Part shown: positions 34,783 through 42,406 of the stretch, piece after piece | How positions within the stretch are numbered: position 1 is the stretch's first letter | Layout: each line of letters begins with the position of its first letter | Assembly: GCA_965247525.1 (NCBI GenBank) | Contig: OZ252015.1 | Coordinates: 1,612,001 to 1,676,000 of the forward strand | Source: JAZKID01 sp965247525 | GTDB lineage: Bacteria; Pseudomonadota; Alphaproteobacteria; Rhizobiales; UBA4765 | Length of the DNA stretch: 64,000 nucleotides | Direction of reading: 5' to 3' | Program-made: the position numbers and the translations under genes | The notes under the pieces: generated by a model | The model's input: the letters and a program-made list of their open reading frames with translations, nothing else | Databases searched by the model: none | Told to the model about the DNA's origin: nothing

Positions 34783-35409
34783 TTAAGCCGCTTTGTGGGT
34801 GCTCTGTTTCGCGGCTTTTTTTGCGCCTGTCGCAACGACCATGCCTTGCGCCCCTGCCAGTGCGCCTTCAACAATCTCAAACCCGAGAAAACGGTCAAGA
34901 TCGACCGGGCCGGGAAGGGACAGGTTTTGCGCCAATGCACGCTTGAAACCGAAGCGCTCATAATAAGGGGCATCGCCGACAAGGATCACGGCTTGATAGC
35001 CTTGTGTCTCTGCAACGCGCAGCGCGTGGCGGATGATCGTGTCGCCAAGGCCTTTGCCCTGATATTCGGGCGCAACTGCAACAGGGCCAAGCAGCAAGGC
35101 AGGCACGCCGCCGGCATCAACAGTCCACAACCGAATTGTGCCGATCACGTCGTCAAAATCGTTGAGCGTGACGAAGCTCAAGGCTGGCAAACATCCTTTG
35201 CGCAGGCGTGCAACCGTTTTGCGGCTACGATTTTTGCCAAAGCAGCGGTCAAGCAAGGCCGTGATGCGCGGACGGTCAGAGGCGTGCTCTGGCATGACAT
35301 GGCAGGACGGATTGATGCCGCCATGGATGCGGCGCGCAGGCGTTGTGGCCAGCGGTGTGAAATCTGCAGCAATGAGGCGCGATGTCATCGTGTGAATTGT
35401 CTGTTTCAA
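34783..35409 (-). CDS. GNAT-family N-acetyltransferase (YhbS-like)
   Basis: A 208-residue acetyltransferase. The acetyl-CoA loop is LLGPVAVAPEYQGKGLG, followed by IILVGDAPYYERFGFKRA, typical of YhbS-like GNATs. The start is TTG 35409, supported by GGAGG eight bases upstream; ATG 35385 has no such site. It lies between hss and ornithine decarboxylase on the same strand, so polyamine acetylation is an attractive but unproven role. Confidence 0.87.
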   Translation of the reverse strand: MKQTIHTMTSRLIAADFTPLATTPARRIHGGINPSCHVMPEHASDRPRITALLDRCFGKNRSRKTVARLRKGCLPALSFVTLNDFDDVIGTIRLWTVDAGGVPALLLGPVAVAPEYQGKGLGDTIIRHALRVAETQGYQAVILVGDAPYYERFGFKRALAQNLSLPGPVDLDRFLGFEIVEGALAGAQGMVVATGAKKAAKQSTHKAA

Positions 35410-35452
35410 GTTGAAAACCTCCGAACCAAAAAAACGTTTTTCAGAAAGGGGC

Positions 35453-35559
35453 CCGGGCTTGGAAGCCCGGATTATTTTATTAATTGCGCCATTTTCGCGG
35501 GGCGCTCGGGTGCGTCGCCCGAAGCCTGCCGATTGGCGCCATTAAATATGGCGCCAATC
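35453..35559. other. Two strong inverted repeats in the decarboxylase-GNAT gap
   Basis: CCGGGCTT/AAGCCCGG (35453-35470) and the perfect 12-bp GATTGGCGCCAT/ATGGCGCCAATC with a TAAAT loop (35531-35559) lie between the ornithine decarboxylase stop and the GNAT start. Neither is followed by a T-run on the minus strand, so they look like transcript-stabilising hairpins or protein sites rather than standard terminators. Confidence 0.5.
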
Positions 35560-35590
35560 AAACAACGATTTGCGGGTGATCCGAAAACAT

Positions 35591-36727
35591 TCAGATCACA
35601 ATTTGCTGGAGCGGCTTGAAACCGTTGAACGCCACAGCCGAATAGGTGGTGGTGTAGGCACCCGTGCCCTCGATCAACAGCTTGTCGCCGATTTCGAGAG
35701 AGACAGGCAGTTCGTACGGCGTCTTTTCATACATCACGTCGACGCTGTCGCAGGTTGGGCCTGCCAGCACGCAAGGTGCTTTTTTGCCGCCGTCGCGATG
35801 CGATTTGATCGCATAACGAATGCTCTCGTCCATGGTTTCGGCAAGACCGCCGAATTTGCCAATGTCGAGATAGACCCAGCGCGGATCCTGCTCGTCCTTG
35901 CTCTTCTTGGAGATCAGGACAACTTCCGTCTGGATCATGCCCGCATTGCCGACCATGCCGCGTCCCGGTTCGATAATCGTTTCCGGAATCTGGTTGCCGA
36001 AATGCTTGCGCAGCGCCGAGAAGATCGCCTGGCCGTAAGCTTTCACCGCCGGAACCTTTTTCAGGTATTTGGTGGGGAAACCGCCGCCCATGTTGACCAT
36101 TGCAAGGTTAATGCCGCGCTCCGCGCAATCACGGAAAACGGCAGCTGCTGTCGCCAGCGCACGGTCCCATGACCCGGTATCGCGTTGCTGCGAACCGACA
36201 TGGAAAGAAAGGCCATGTGCGACGAGGCCAAGCTTGTGCGCATGCTCAAGCACGTCCGCTGCCATATCTGGCGCGCAGCCGAACTTGCGGGACAATGGCC
36301 ATTCCGCGCCAACACAGTCGCACAAGATGCGGCAGAACACTTTCGCTCCTGGCGCCACACGTGCGATTTTATCGACTTCGGCTTCGCAATCGACCGCAAA
36401 CAGGCGCAGGCCAAGCTGAAAAGCGCGTGCAATGTCACGTTCTTTCTTGATCGTGTTGCCATAGGAAATGCGGTCTGCAGTCGCGCCGGTCGCAAGCACC
36501 ATCTCGATTTCCGCAACAGAGGCGGCATCGAAGCAGGAGCCGAGATCGGCAAGAAGCTGCAGAACTTCAGGCGCAGGATTGGCTTTTACGGCGTAGAAAA
36601 CGCGCGTATCAGGCAATGCTTTGGCAAAAGTGGTGTAATTGTCGCGCACCTGCTCAATGTCGAGGACCATAACGGGGCCGTCGATGTCCTGGTTGCTGCG
36701 GAGAAAGTCGCGGATACGGTCAGTCAT
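35591..36727 (-). CDS. Ornithine decarboxylase (PLP fold III)
   Basis: Cytosolic PLP enzyme of 378 residues that makes putrescine from ornithine; some relatives also accept lysine. The PLP lysine is Lys48 in FYAVKANPAPEVL, the glycine loop is MVNMGGGFPTKY, and the catalytic Cys lies in GPTCDSVDVMYE. AGGAG is eight bases before ATG 36727 and only two before ATG 36733, so I use 36727. A much longer in-frame reading to 36973 would run into the structured leader and is rejected. It pairs functionally with hss. Confidence 0.93.
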   Translation of the reverse strand: MTDRIRDFLRSNQDIDGPVMVLDIEQVRDNYTTFAKALPDTRVFYAVKANPAPEVLQLLADLGSCFDAASVAEIEMVLATGATADRISYGNTIKKERDIARAFQLGLRLFAVDCEAEVDKIARVAPGAKVFCRILCDCVGAEWPLSRKFGCAPDMAADVLEHAHKLGLVAHGLSFHVGSQQRDTGSWDRALATAAAVFRDCAERGINLAMVNMGGGFPTKYLKKVPAVKAYGQAIFSALRKHFGNQIPETIIEPGRGMVGNAGMIQTEVVLISKKSKDEQDPRWVYLDIGKFGGLAETMDESIRYAIKSHRDGGKKAPCVLAGPTCDSVDVMYEKTPYELPVSLEIGDKLLIEGTGAYTTTYSAVAFNGFKPLQQIVI

Positions 36728-36747
36728 GGGCATCACTCCTAAAACAG

Positions 36748-36900
36748 TCAAAAAAAGCGTTTGGCCATGCGCTGCTTGTCGCGGATGAACACCGCGAACA
36801 CACAGTACAAGACCCAGAACCAGTGGGGCGAATAGCCTAAGCCGGTTCCTAGTGCTGCCTTTTGATTGGTAAGGGGTAACCCTGACCGCACGCCTGGCAA
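36748..36900 (-). CDS. Possible leader peptide upstream of ornithine decarboxylase
   Basis: A reading frame of about 50 codons ends 20 bases before the decarboxylase start. It would begin at TTG 36900 with AGGAG 11 bases upstream. Its C-terminal half is aromatic and basic (GYSPHWFWVLYCVFAVF, then RDKQRMAKRFF). An ornithine-sensing arrest peptide (SpeFL) controls speF in gammaproteobacteria, so a leader peptide here would have a precedent. It could equally be chance coding potential within a conserved RNA. Confidence 0.3.
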   Translation of the reverse strand: MPGVRSGLPLTNQKAALGTGLGYSPHWFWVLYCVFAVFIRDKQRMAKRFF

Positions 36901-36991
36901 TGAAGTACAAGCTCCTTCGAAAGTCGGCAATTAAGCCGGTTTCCCGAAAAAACCCGTTACGTCGTTGCTTCAAGCCACGTCACGCGCGGAG

Positions 36992-37016
36992 AACGCGTTT
37001 CACCGGTTCAAGTTCC
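36992..37016 (-). promoter_or_regulatory. EcfG-type promoter match inside the decarboxylase leader
   Basis: An exact GGAAC-N16-CGTT on the minus strand, about 265 bases before the decarboxylase start. It would produce a shortened leader under stress. Its place inside a structured RNA means it may be coincidental. Confidence 0.35.
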
Positions 37017-37172
37017 GGCTGCCGGTCGTATGTACAGGTTGCGGTGCGAACACCGGACAAAGACGTCCCACATCTTTGTCTTTAACCTGGGCGGCTGTGC
37101 GGTCTCTTGCCCGCATGCCCACCGACCGGCACGTGGCCACAGGCACGTGCGAAATTGGGTAAGGTGAAAATA

Positions 37173-37202
37173 AGATTATTTGTCCGCCAGCACAAGTGGC
37201 AA
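37173..37202 (-). promoter_or_regulatory. Candidate sigma-70 promoter of the decarboxylase leader
   Basis: TTGCCA and TAATCT are separated by 18 bases on the minus strand. This would start the transcript near 37166, giving a leader of roughly 440 bases. Confidence 0.35.
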
Positions 37203-37340
37203 TTGCGTGATCGAAGATATTTTTTTGCAAAGCTGTGTACAGTTGCTTAACAGCAACATTGCAACTTTAGCATGAGTGCATATCGCGCCTTGCTTGAAGC
37301 GTTCTCGACAGGACTAATGTTTCAGCTTAAGCGAAACATA

Positions 37341-38882
37341 ATGACACAGCACCCGCTTTCAAGACGCCGTTTTCTTGCCGCCGTTTCCGGTGCGGCCGTC
37401 CTTGCCGCCATGCCGGTATCAGCGTTTGCTCAAAATGCACCTGCAGGTATTCAGTTCAGCGCCAGCTTGGTCGACGATCTGGCCAAAAAGCTGAGCAAGG
37501 ATGCTTACAGCGCGGAGGCCAATCCGGTGCCGGAGGTTTTGCGCGATCTGGATGCGAATGCCTACAACGCCATTTCATTCCAGCCCTCTCGCGCCTTTTT
37601 TGGCGACAGCGGCTCGCTGTTTCGCGCCGAGCTTTATCATCTGGGCTATCTCTACAGCCGGGCGGCACGGGTCAACCTTGTGACCAATGCAACAGCTTAC
37701 GGCATCCCATATTCGCCGGAGCTGTTCGATTTTGGGGAGACCAGCCTTACGCGCCTGCCGGCCGAAACAGGTTATGCGGGCTTGCGTCTGCGTTATCCGC
37801 TGAACAAACCGGACGTGTTTGATGAAATGCTGTCTTTCCTTGGCGCCAGCAATTTTCGCCCTCTTGGCCGCGGTCAGCGCTACGGTCTTCATTCGCGCGG
37901 TGTCGCGATTGATACCGCGCTCACCAGCGGCGAAGAGTTTCCCTATTTTCGTGAGTTTTGGCTGGAGACGCCGGGGGCCAATGCCAGCGCGATCTTTGTT
38001 CATGCATTGCTCGACAGCCCATCTTTGACCGGCGCCTATCATTTCAAGATCACACCGGGTGAAGACACCACGGTCGATATCAGCGCCACGCTTTTTGCCC
38101 GTAAAAATATCAAGAAACTGGGGCTGGCTCCGCTTGCCTCAATGTTCTTTTACGGCGAGGCGCAGGCGCGCCGCGGCAATGATTTCCGCCCTGAAGTTCA
38201 CAACTCCGATGGATTGCTGATGAACAATGGCGCGGGTGAATGGCTGTGGCGGCCTTTGCGCAATCCGGCGCAGCTGGCTGTCTCAAGCTTTGTTGACCAG
38301 AACCCGCGCGGGTTTGGCCTGATGCAGCGTGACCGCGATTTCGACCATTATCAGGATTTAAAAGCCCTTGCGCAGCAACGGGCAAGCTATTGGGTTGAGC
38401 CTCTTGGCGACTGGGGGCAGGGCACAATCGAACTTGCTGAAATACCAACGCCCGACGAGACCAATGACAATATCATTGCTTACTGGGTGCCGGCCAAAAA
38501 AATGAAGGCCGGCGAGAGCCGTAACCTCAGCTATCGGCTTCACGCCATGACAGAGATGGTGCCCGACCGCACGCATCCGGGCGGGCGCGTCAGCGCAAGC
38601 TATGTTCAAAAAACAACGGATAACAGTGCGCGTTATCTTGTCGAGTTTTCGGGCGGCAATCTGGCCTACTTCCTTGAGCAGCCTTCACTTGTCGAAGCGG
38701 TGGCAACGGCGTCAAACGGCACGGTCACGGCAACCTCGATTGAAGTGAACCCTTCAATTAAGGGTTTTCGTGTGAGCATGGACGTGACGCGCCGCGAAAA
38801 CCGGACGGCGGATCTGCGCATGTTCCTGCGCGCGCGCGGGTCTGCGATCACTGAGACATGGCTAATGCCGTTCAGCCCTTAA
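37341..38882 (+). CDS. Periplasmic glucan biosynthesis protein, Tat-exported (OpgD-like)
   Basis: Second MdoG-family protein, 513 residues. It starts at ATG 37341, which places a twin-arginine signal, SRRRFLAAVSGAAVLAAMPV, near the N terminus; an upstream ATG at 37272 would bury it. The MdoG domain aligns block for block with opgG in this window (GLRLRYPLNKPDVFDEMLSF, RYGLHSRGVAI, EEFPYFREFWLE, GFGLMQRDRDFDHY). OpgD of E. coli is likewise a Tat-exported OpgG paralogue, so OpgD-like is the best name. It precedes opgH, with only a small minus-strand gene between. Confidence 0.9.
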   Translation: MTQHPLSRRRFLAAVSGAAVLAAMPVSAFAQNAPAGIQFSASLVDDLAKKLSKDAYSAEANPVPEVLRDLDANAYNAISFQPSRAFFGDSGSLFRAELYHLGYLYSRAARVNLVTNATAYGIPYSPELFDFGETSLTRLPAETGYAGLRLRYPLNKPDVFDEMLSFLGASNFRPLGRGQRYGLHSRGVAIDTALTSGEEFPYFREFWLETPGANASAIFVHALLDSPSLTGAYHFKITPGEDTTVDISATLFARKNIKKLGLAPLASMFFYGEAQARRGNDFRPEVHNSDGLLMNNGAGEWLWRPLRNPAQLAVSSFVDQNPRGFGLMQRDRDFDHYQDLKALAQQRASYWVEPLGDWGQGTIELAEIPTPDETNDNIIAYWVPAKKMKAGESRNLSYRLHAMTEMVPDRTHPGGRVSASYVQKTTDNSARYLVEFSGGNLAYFLEQPSLVEAVATASNGTVTATSIEVNPSIKGFRVSMDVTRRENRTADLRMFLRARGSAITETWLMPFSP

Positions 38883-38894
38883 AGTGTTTGCTGG

Positions 38895-39323
38895 TCAGGA
38901 AAAGTCGATGAAGCTTAAACGCTTGTCATTGGCAATATGATCGATAGCGTCTGAGAGTGAAATAGAGGTATGGCTGTAGCCTGACCAGCCTTCTCGTTCG
39001 CCGCCAAGAGCTTTATAGACCTCGTCAATGTAACGCTGAACATCGTAAGAGCGTGCCGGTATTTTTTTGGGCAAAATGGTCGCATTGGGGATATAAAATT
39101 TTGCAGGGTCAGTCCAACCCTTGCTTCTCATCTGTCCAATTTCATTGATGCCATTCTCGCTAACCCCATTTCCATTGGAAACATTTGTATTGTCCCCATC
39201 TCGTTCGCTGAACGCGACAAGCTTTTCCCACATTACATCTTTAAACTTTTCATAGCTGATCGTGTTGCAGCGCGCTGTGTCATGGCAATCTAGAAACTGC
39301 GTTAATTTAAGTGGTTTGGGCAT
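38895..39323 (-). CDS. Hypothetical protein, unrecognised
   Basis: A 142-residue soluble protein of unknown function. Visible features are two early Cys (LDCHDTARC), an Asn/Gly-rich middle (TNVSNGNGVSENGINE) and a C-terminal SYDVQRYIDEVYKALGGERE followed by SLSDAIDHIANDKR. ATG 39323 is the most economical start; the frame stays open upstream into opgH but that would overlap it heavily. Convergent with the OpgD-like gene and divergent from opgH. Confidence 0.55.
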   Translation of the reverse strand: MPKPLKLTQFLDCHDTARCNTISYEKFKDVMWEKLVAFSERDGDNTNVSNGNGVSENGINEIGQMRSKGWTDPAKFYIPNATILPKKIPARSYDVQRYIDEVYKALGGEREGWSGYSHTSISLSDAIDHIANDKRLSFIDFS

Positions 39324-39441
39324 GGCCTCTGTAAACAGTTGTAAGATTTTTATGGGTATAGGATAACACAGCATTCGAGACAGGCTTAAAAAAATTGATG
39401 AAAATAGTGAATATAAAGACAAATAGGGCAAGGTTGAAAGG

Positions 39442-41457
39442 ATGATCAGCTTAAATCCGCGTTTCCGGTTTTTGCGCCGGCTTGTGATGTTTGGTGCAAC
39501 GCTGTTGATGACGGCGACAGCCGGGTATGTGATGTTCGATGTGCTCGGCAGCGATGCGCTGACAGGGTTTGAAAGTGCCATTGTCGTTTTATTCACCATC
39601 AATTTCCTATGGATTGCATTGTCATTTGCAACCGCTGTCGCGGGATTGTTCCTGCGTGTTTTTGATCTCGATCCTGTGACCTTGCGTTCAAACAAAAAAA
39701 TCAAGCTTCCTGCAAAACTTACAAAAAAAACGGTCATCGTTGTCCCTGTTTACAACGAAAATCCGCATCAGGTTTTTGCACGCGTTCGCTCCGTTTATGA
39801 ATCGCTTTGCGATTTTGGCTACGACAAAAGCTTCGATTTCTTTATTCTCTCCGATACACGTGACCCCGATATCTGGATTGCCGAGGAGCTCGGCTGGGGC
39901 GAGCTCCGCCGTGCATTGAAAATAAAATCGAAGATTTTTTATCGTCGGCGTGAAAAAAACACTGAAAAGAAGTCTGGCAATCTCATGGAGTTTTGTGAGA
40001 ACTGGGGAAGCGCTTACGACCATATGCTGGTGTTTGATGCGGACAGTGTGATGTCGGCAGAGGCCATTGTCACGATGACGGCGCTGATGGAGGCCAACTC
40101 TAAAGTGGGTTTGATTCAATCGCCGCCGCAACCGACGGGACAATCGACGCTATTTGCACGTATTCTTCAGTTTATCTCGTCCGTGCATGGGCCGACGATG
40201 ACGGCCGGTTTGTGCTTCTGGCAACTCGGTTCGGGAAACTACTGGGGACACAACGCCATAATCCGCATGAAGGCGTTTGTGGCATGTTGCGGCCTTCCGG
40301 TTTTGCCGGGCAAGCCTCCTTTGGGCGGGCCCATTCTCAGCCATGATTTTGTCGAGGCCGCACTTCTGCGCCGTGCCGGATGGGAATGCTGGCTGGTGCC
40401 GCAGCTCTCCGGTTCGTGGGAAGAACTGCCGCCAAATGTGATCGATTACGCTGCCCGCGACCGGCGTTGGTGTCAGGGCAATCTCCAGCATATCCGCGTC
40501 GTACTTGGCGAAAAGATCAGGCCGATTTCACGCCTCCATCTCTTTATGGGGGTGATGGCTTATGTCTCGTCGCCGCTGTGGCTGTTGCTGCTTATCGCGT
40601 CCACGCTGACCGCCTGGCAGGAAGCGGCCAATGAGCATTCTTTTTTCTCAGGCACGGCGACCTTGTTTCCCTCATGGCCGATCGACCGAGCTGGTGACAT
40701 GCTGATGCTGTTGTCGATTACGCTTGGAATGCTGATCGTCCCTAAATTTTTGTCGGCTTTTTTGCTGATGGCGCGCGGTTCAACGGCACGTCTGTATGGT
40801 GGTCGCTCAAAACTCTTGTTGTCGGCCTTTATCGAGCTGATTTTCTCGGCCCTGCTGGCGCCAACCATGATGTTACTGCACAGCCTGTTTGTAATCACCA
40901 ATCTCACGGGGACAAGCGTTGCATGGGAAGCACAAAACCGCGACGCGTCCGGCGTTCCGTGGGCGGCTGCTTGGCGGGCGCATTTGTCGCATGTTCTGAT
41001 CGGCGCAGTATGGGGCACGCTGGCCTATATTTTTAATCCCGGGTTTTTCTGGTGGATGACGCCTGTGATTGCCGGCCTCGTCCTGTCGCCCTTTTTGACG
41101 CATTGGGGCAGCCTTGCATTGTTTGGCAAAAGCGTGCGGGCGCTTGGTCTTTTTCTAACGCCTGAAGAGGTTGACCGTCCTAAAGAATTGCTGCGCGCAA
41201 AAGAGCTGATGCAGATCAGCGAGCCTGACCGCGACGAGGGATTGCTTAAAATTTTAACGGATCCGCAGGCGAGCGCGCTTCATGCAGCACTGATCCCCGA
41301 TACAGCACCAACGCAGCGGATCAGCGTGGAAGTCAGCCTTCTTTATGAAAAATTGTCGCGCCTTGGTCCTGAAAGTCTCAGCCGCAGTGAAAAAATTCTT
41401 CTGCTGTCTTATCCGGTGAAACCGCTAGACCAGATCATGGCGCCGCGCACGATCTGA
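39442..41457 (+). CDS. opgH: Glucan biosynthesis glucosyltransferase OpgH (MdoH)
   Basis: Inner-membrane family-2 glycosyltransferase of 671 residues that polymerises UDP-glucose into osmoregulated periplasmic glucan. Two N-terminal spans are followed by a cytosolic catalytic domain with VIVVPVYNENP, LVFDADSVM (DxD) and DRRWCQGNLQH (the QxxRW-type site), then several C-terminal spans. It is shorter than the 850-residue E. coli protein, mainly at the N terminus. galU at 54175 would supply the sugar donor. Confidence 0.95.
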   Translation: MISLNPRFRFLRRLVMFGATLLMTATAGYVMFDVLGSDALTGFESAIVVLFTINFLWIALSFATAVAGLFLRVFDLDPVTLRSNKKIKLPAKLTKKTVIVVPVYNENPHQVFARVRSVYESLCDFGYDKSFDFFILSDTRDPDIWIAEELGWGELRRALKIKSKIFYRRREKNTEKKSGNLMEFCENWGSAYDHMLVFDADSVMSAEAIVTMTALMEANSKVGLIQSPPQPTGQSTLFARILQFISSVHGPTMTAGLCFWQLGSGNYWGHNAIIRMKAFVACCGLPVLPGKPPLGGPILSHDFVEAALLRRAGWECWLVPQLSGSWEELPPNVIDYAARDRRWCQGNLQHIRVVLGEKIRPISRLHLFMGVMAYVSSPLWLLLLIASTLTAWQEAANEHSFFSGTATLFPSWPIDRAGDMLMLLSITLGMLIVPKFLSAFLLMARGSTARLYGGRSKLLLSAFIELIFSALLAPTMMLLHSLFVITNLTGTSVAWEAQNRDASGVPWAAAWRAHLSHVLIGAVWGTLAYIFNPGFFWWMTPVIAGLVLSPFLTHWGSLALFGKSVRALGLFLTPEEVDRPKELLRAKELMQISEPDRDEGLLKILTDPQASALHAALIPDTAPTQRISVEVSLLYEKLSRLGPESLSRSEKILLLSYPVKPLDQIMAPRTI

Positions 41458-41507
41458 CAAAAATTTCCTTAACAAAACCACAGTTTTTGTGATACTGGTA
41501 ATGCTCG

Positions 41508-42044
41508 GTGCAACCGGGTGCAAATGTCCCGGCGCTTTTGCGTAATCTAGAGGCTTTCTGGCAATCCATGCTCAACGACAGTTTTGAACCCCATTTATCG
41601 GCCGCAAACTCCAACATGGCTTCAGGGCCAGACCCGTCCTTGGGGTCTTTTTGCGATCCTGTCGCAAGATTGTGGTGCCGGTCTTTTGGTGTCGGCAATG
41701 AATTTGCCATTGCGCGCCTGAAGGTCGCGATGAATGACAAAGCCCATCACGCCATTGAATCGGGCGAAGCGTTAAGCTCGCTTCAGGGTGTCCTCGATCA
41801 AGCCGCCGAGGAGGTCATTCGTGACTGGTTTGGTTTCGTGCTGGGCCGTCCGGTTGCGACCACAGGCCGCACGCTGGCCTTGCTCAGGCTCGCTTTTCTT
41901 GATTGCAATTACAATGGAAAATGGTCAGCTGACTTTTTAAGCGCCACGGTGTGCGTTCAAGAGCTTGCTGCTGAAATGGACACGGTCACGATTGACCCGA
42001 CCCCTCAGGCGCAGCCTTTAAAAATGGAACGCCAGACCCTTTAA
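41508..42044 (+). CDS. Hypothetical protein, unrecognised
   Basis: A 178-residue soluble protein if read from GTG 41508; ATG 41568 would give 158 residues. It has no signal peptide. Helical content looks high (LRNLEAFWQSMLNDSF, ESGEALSSLQGVLDQAAEEV). It follows opgH by about 50 bases on the same strand and could be cotranscribed. I do not recognise a family. Its 3-prime end overlaps the convergent small membrane gene by 4 bases. Confidence 0.6.
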   Translation: MQPGANVPALLRNLEAFWQSMLNDSFEPHLSAANSNMASGPDPSLGSFCDPVARLWCRSFGVGNEFAIARLKVAMNDKAHHAIESGEALSSLQGVLDQAAEEVIRDWFGFVLGRPVATTGRTLALLRLAFLDCNYNGKWSADFLSATVCVQELAAEMDTVTIDPTPQAQPLKMERQTL

Positions 42045-42277
42045 GCCTGCCTTAAAGGCTCCGATTTCATGGCTTGACGAGCAAAGACGGTGGTTGCGAA
42101 AATGGCGGCCGCACCAAATATCGCAAATAAAACGTAAAAACCGTTTTGCCCACCACCGATCATTCCGGCAATGGCCCAAGCCGCTGCCCCTGCCGTGGCG
42201 ATAATCTCGCTACCTACCAGCACAATGGCGCCGATCAAGGTTGCAAGCGCCGCACCTGAAATTTTGTGTGTTTTCAT
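42041..42277 (-). CDS. Small two-span membrane protein
   Basis: A 78-residue protein with two hydrophobic segments (about 9-39 and 47-68) separated by a Gly-rich turn, GMIGGGQNG, and a basic tail. No family is evident. The start is ATG 42277. It converges on the preceding hypothetical gene with a 4-base overlap of the stop codons. Confidence 0.6.
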   Translation of the reverse strand: MKTHKISGAALATLIGAIVLVGSEIIATAGAAAWAIAGMIGGGQNGFYVLFAIFGAAAIFATTVFARQAMKSEPLRQA

Positions 42278-42406
42278 GACCGCTTTGTTTCATAAAACGG
42301 TGTCTTTTGTAAAGCGATCCTCCATGTGGTTCAATTTTACAAGGCCAATGACACCGCTCATTAACAGTTCACAGGCACACTGGCCGGGTCTTTGCGAAGG
42401 TCTAAA

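Larger units (their letters stand above)
36728..37166 (-). promoter_or_regulatory. Long structured leader of ornithine decarboxylase (speF-type leader candidate)
   Basis: About 440 bases upstream of the decarboxylase hold no conventional gene but contain stable hairpins, for example GACAAAGA/TCTTTGTC at 37056-37080, and several G/C-rich repeats. Conserved leaders named speF are described upstream of this gene in alphaproteobacteria, so position and size fit that family. I cannot run a covariance search, so the assignment rests on context. Confidence 0.55.

Noticed and set aside
36745..36849. Second EcfG-type promoter from GGAAC at 36845-36849
   Set aside because: No TT-containing -10 element occurs 18-19 bases downstream on the minus strand.
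35591..36973. 460-residue version of ornithine decarboxylase
   Set aside because: The extra 82 residues have no family similarity, lie in the structured leader and lack a ribosome site, while AGGAG stands eight bases before ATG 36727.
38895..39737. 280-residue version of the small gene beside opgH
   Set aside because: It would overlap the first 300 bases of opgH on the other strand and has no start signal.
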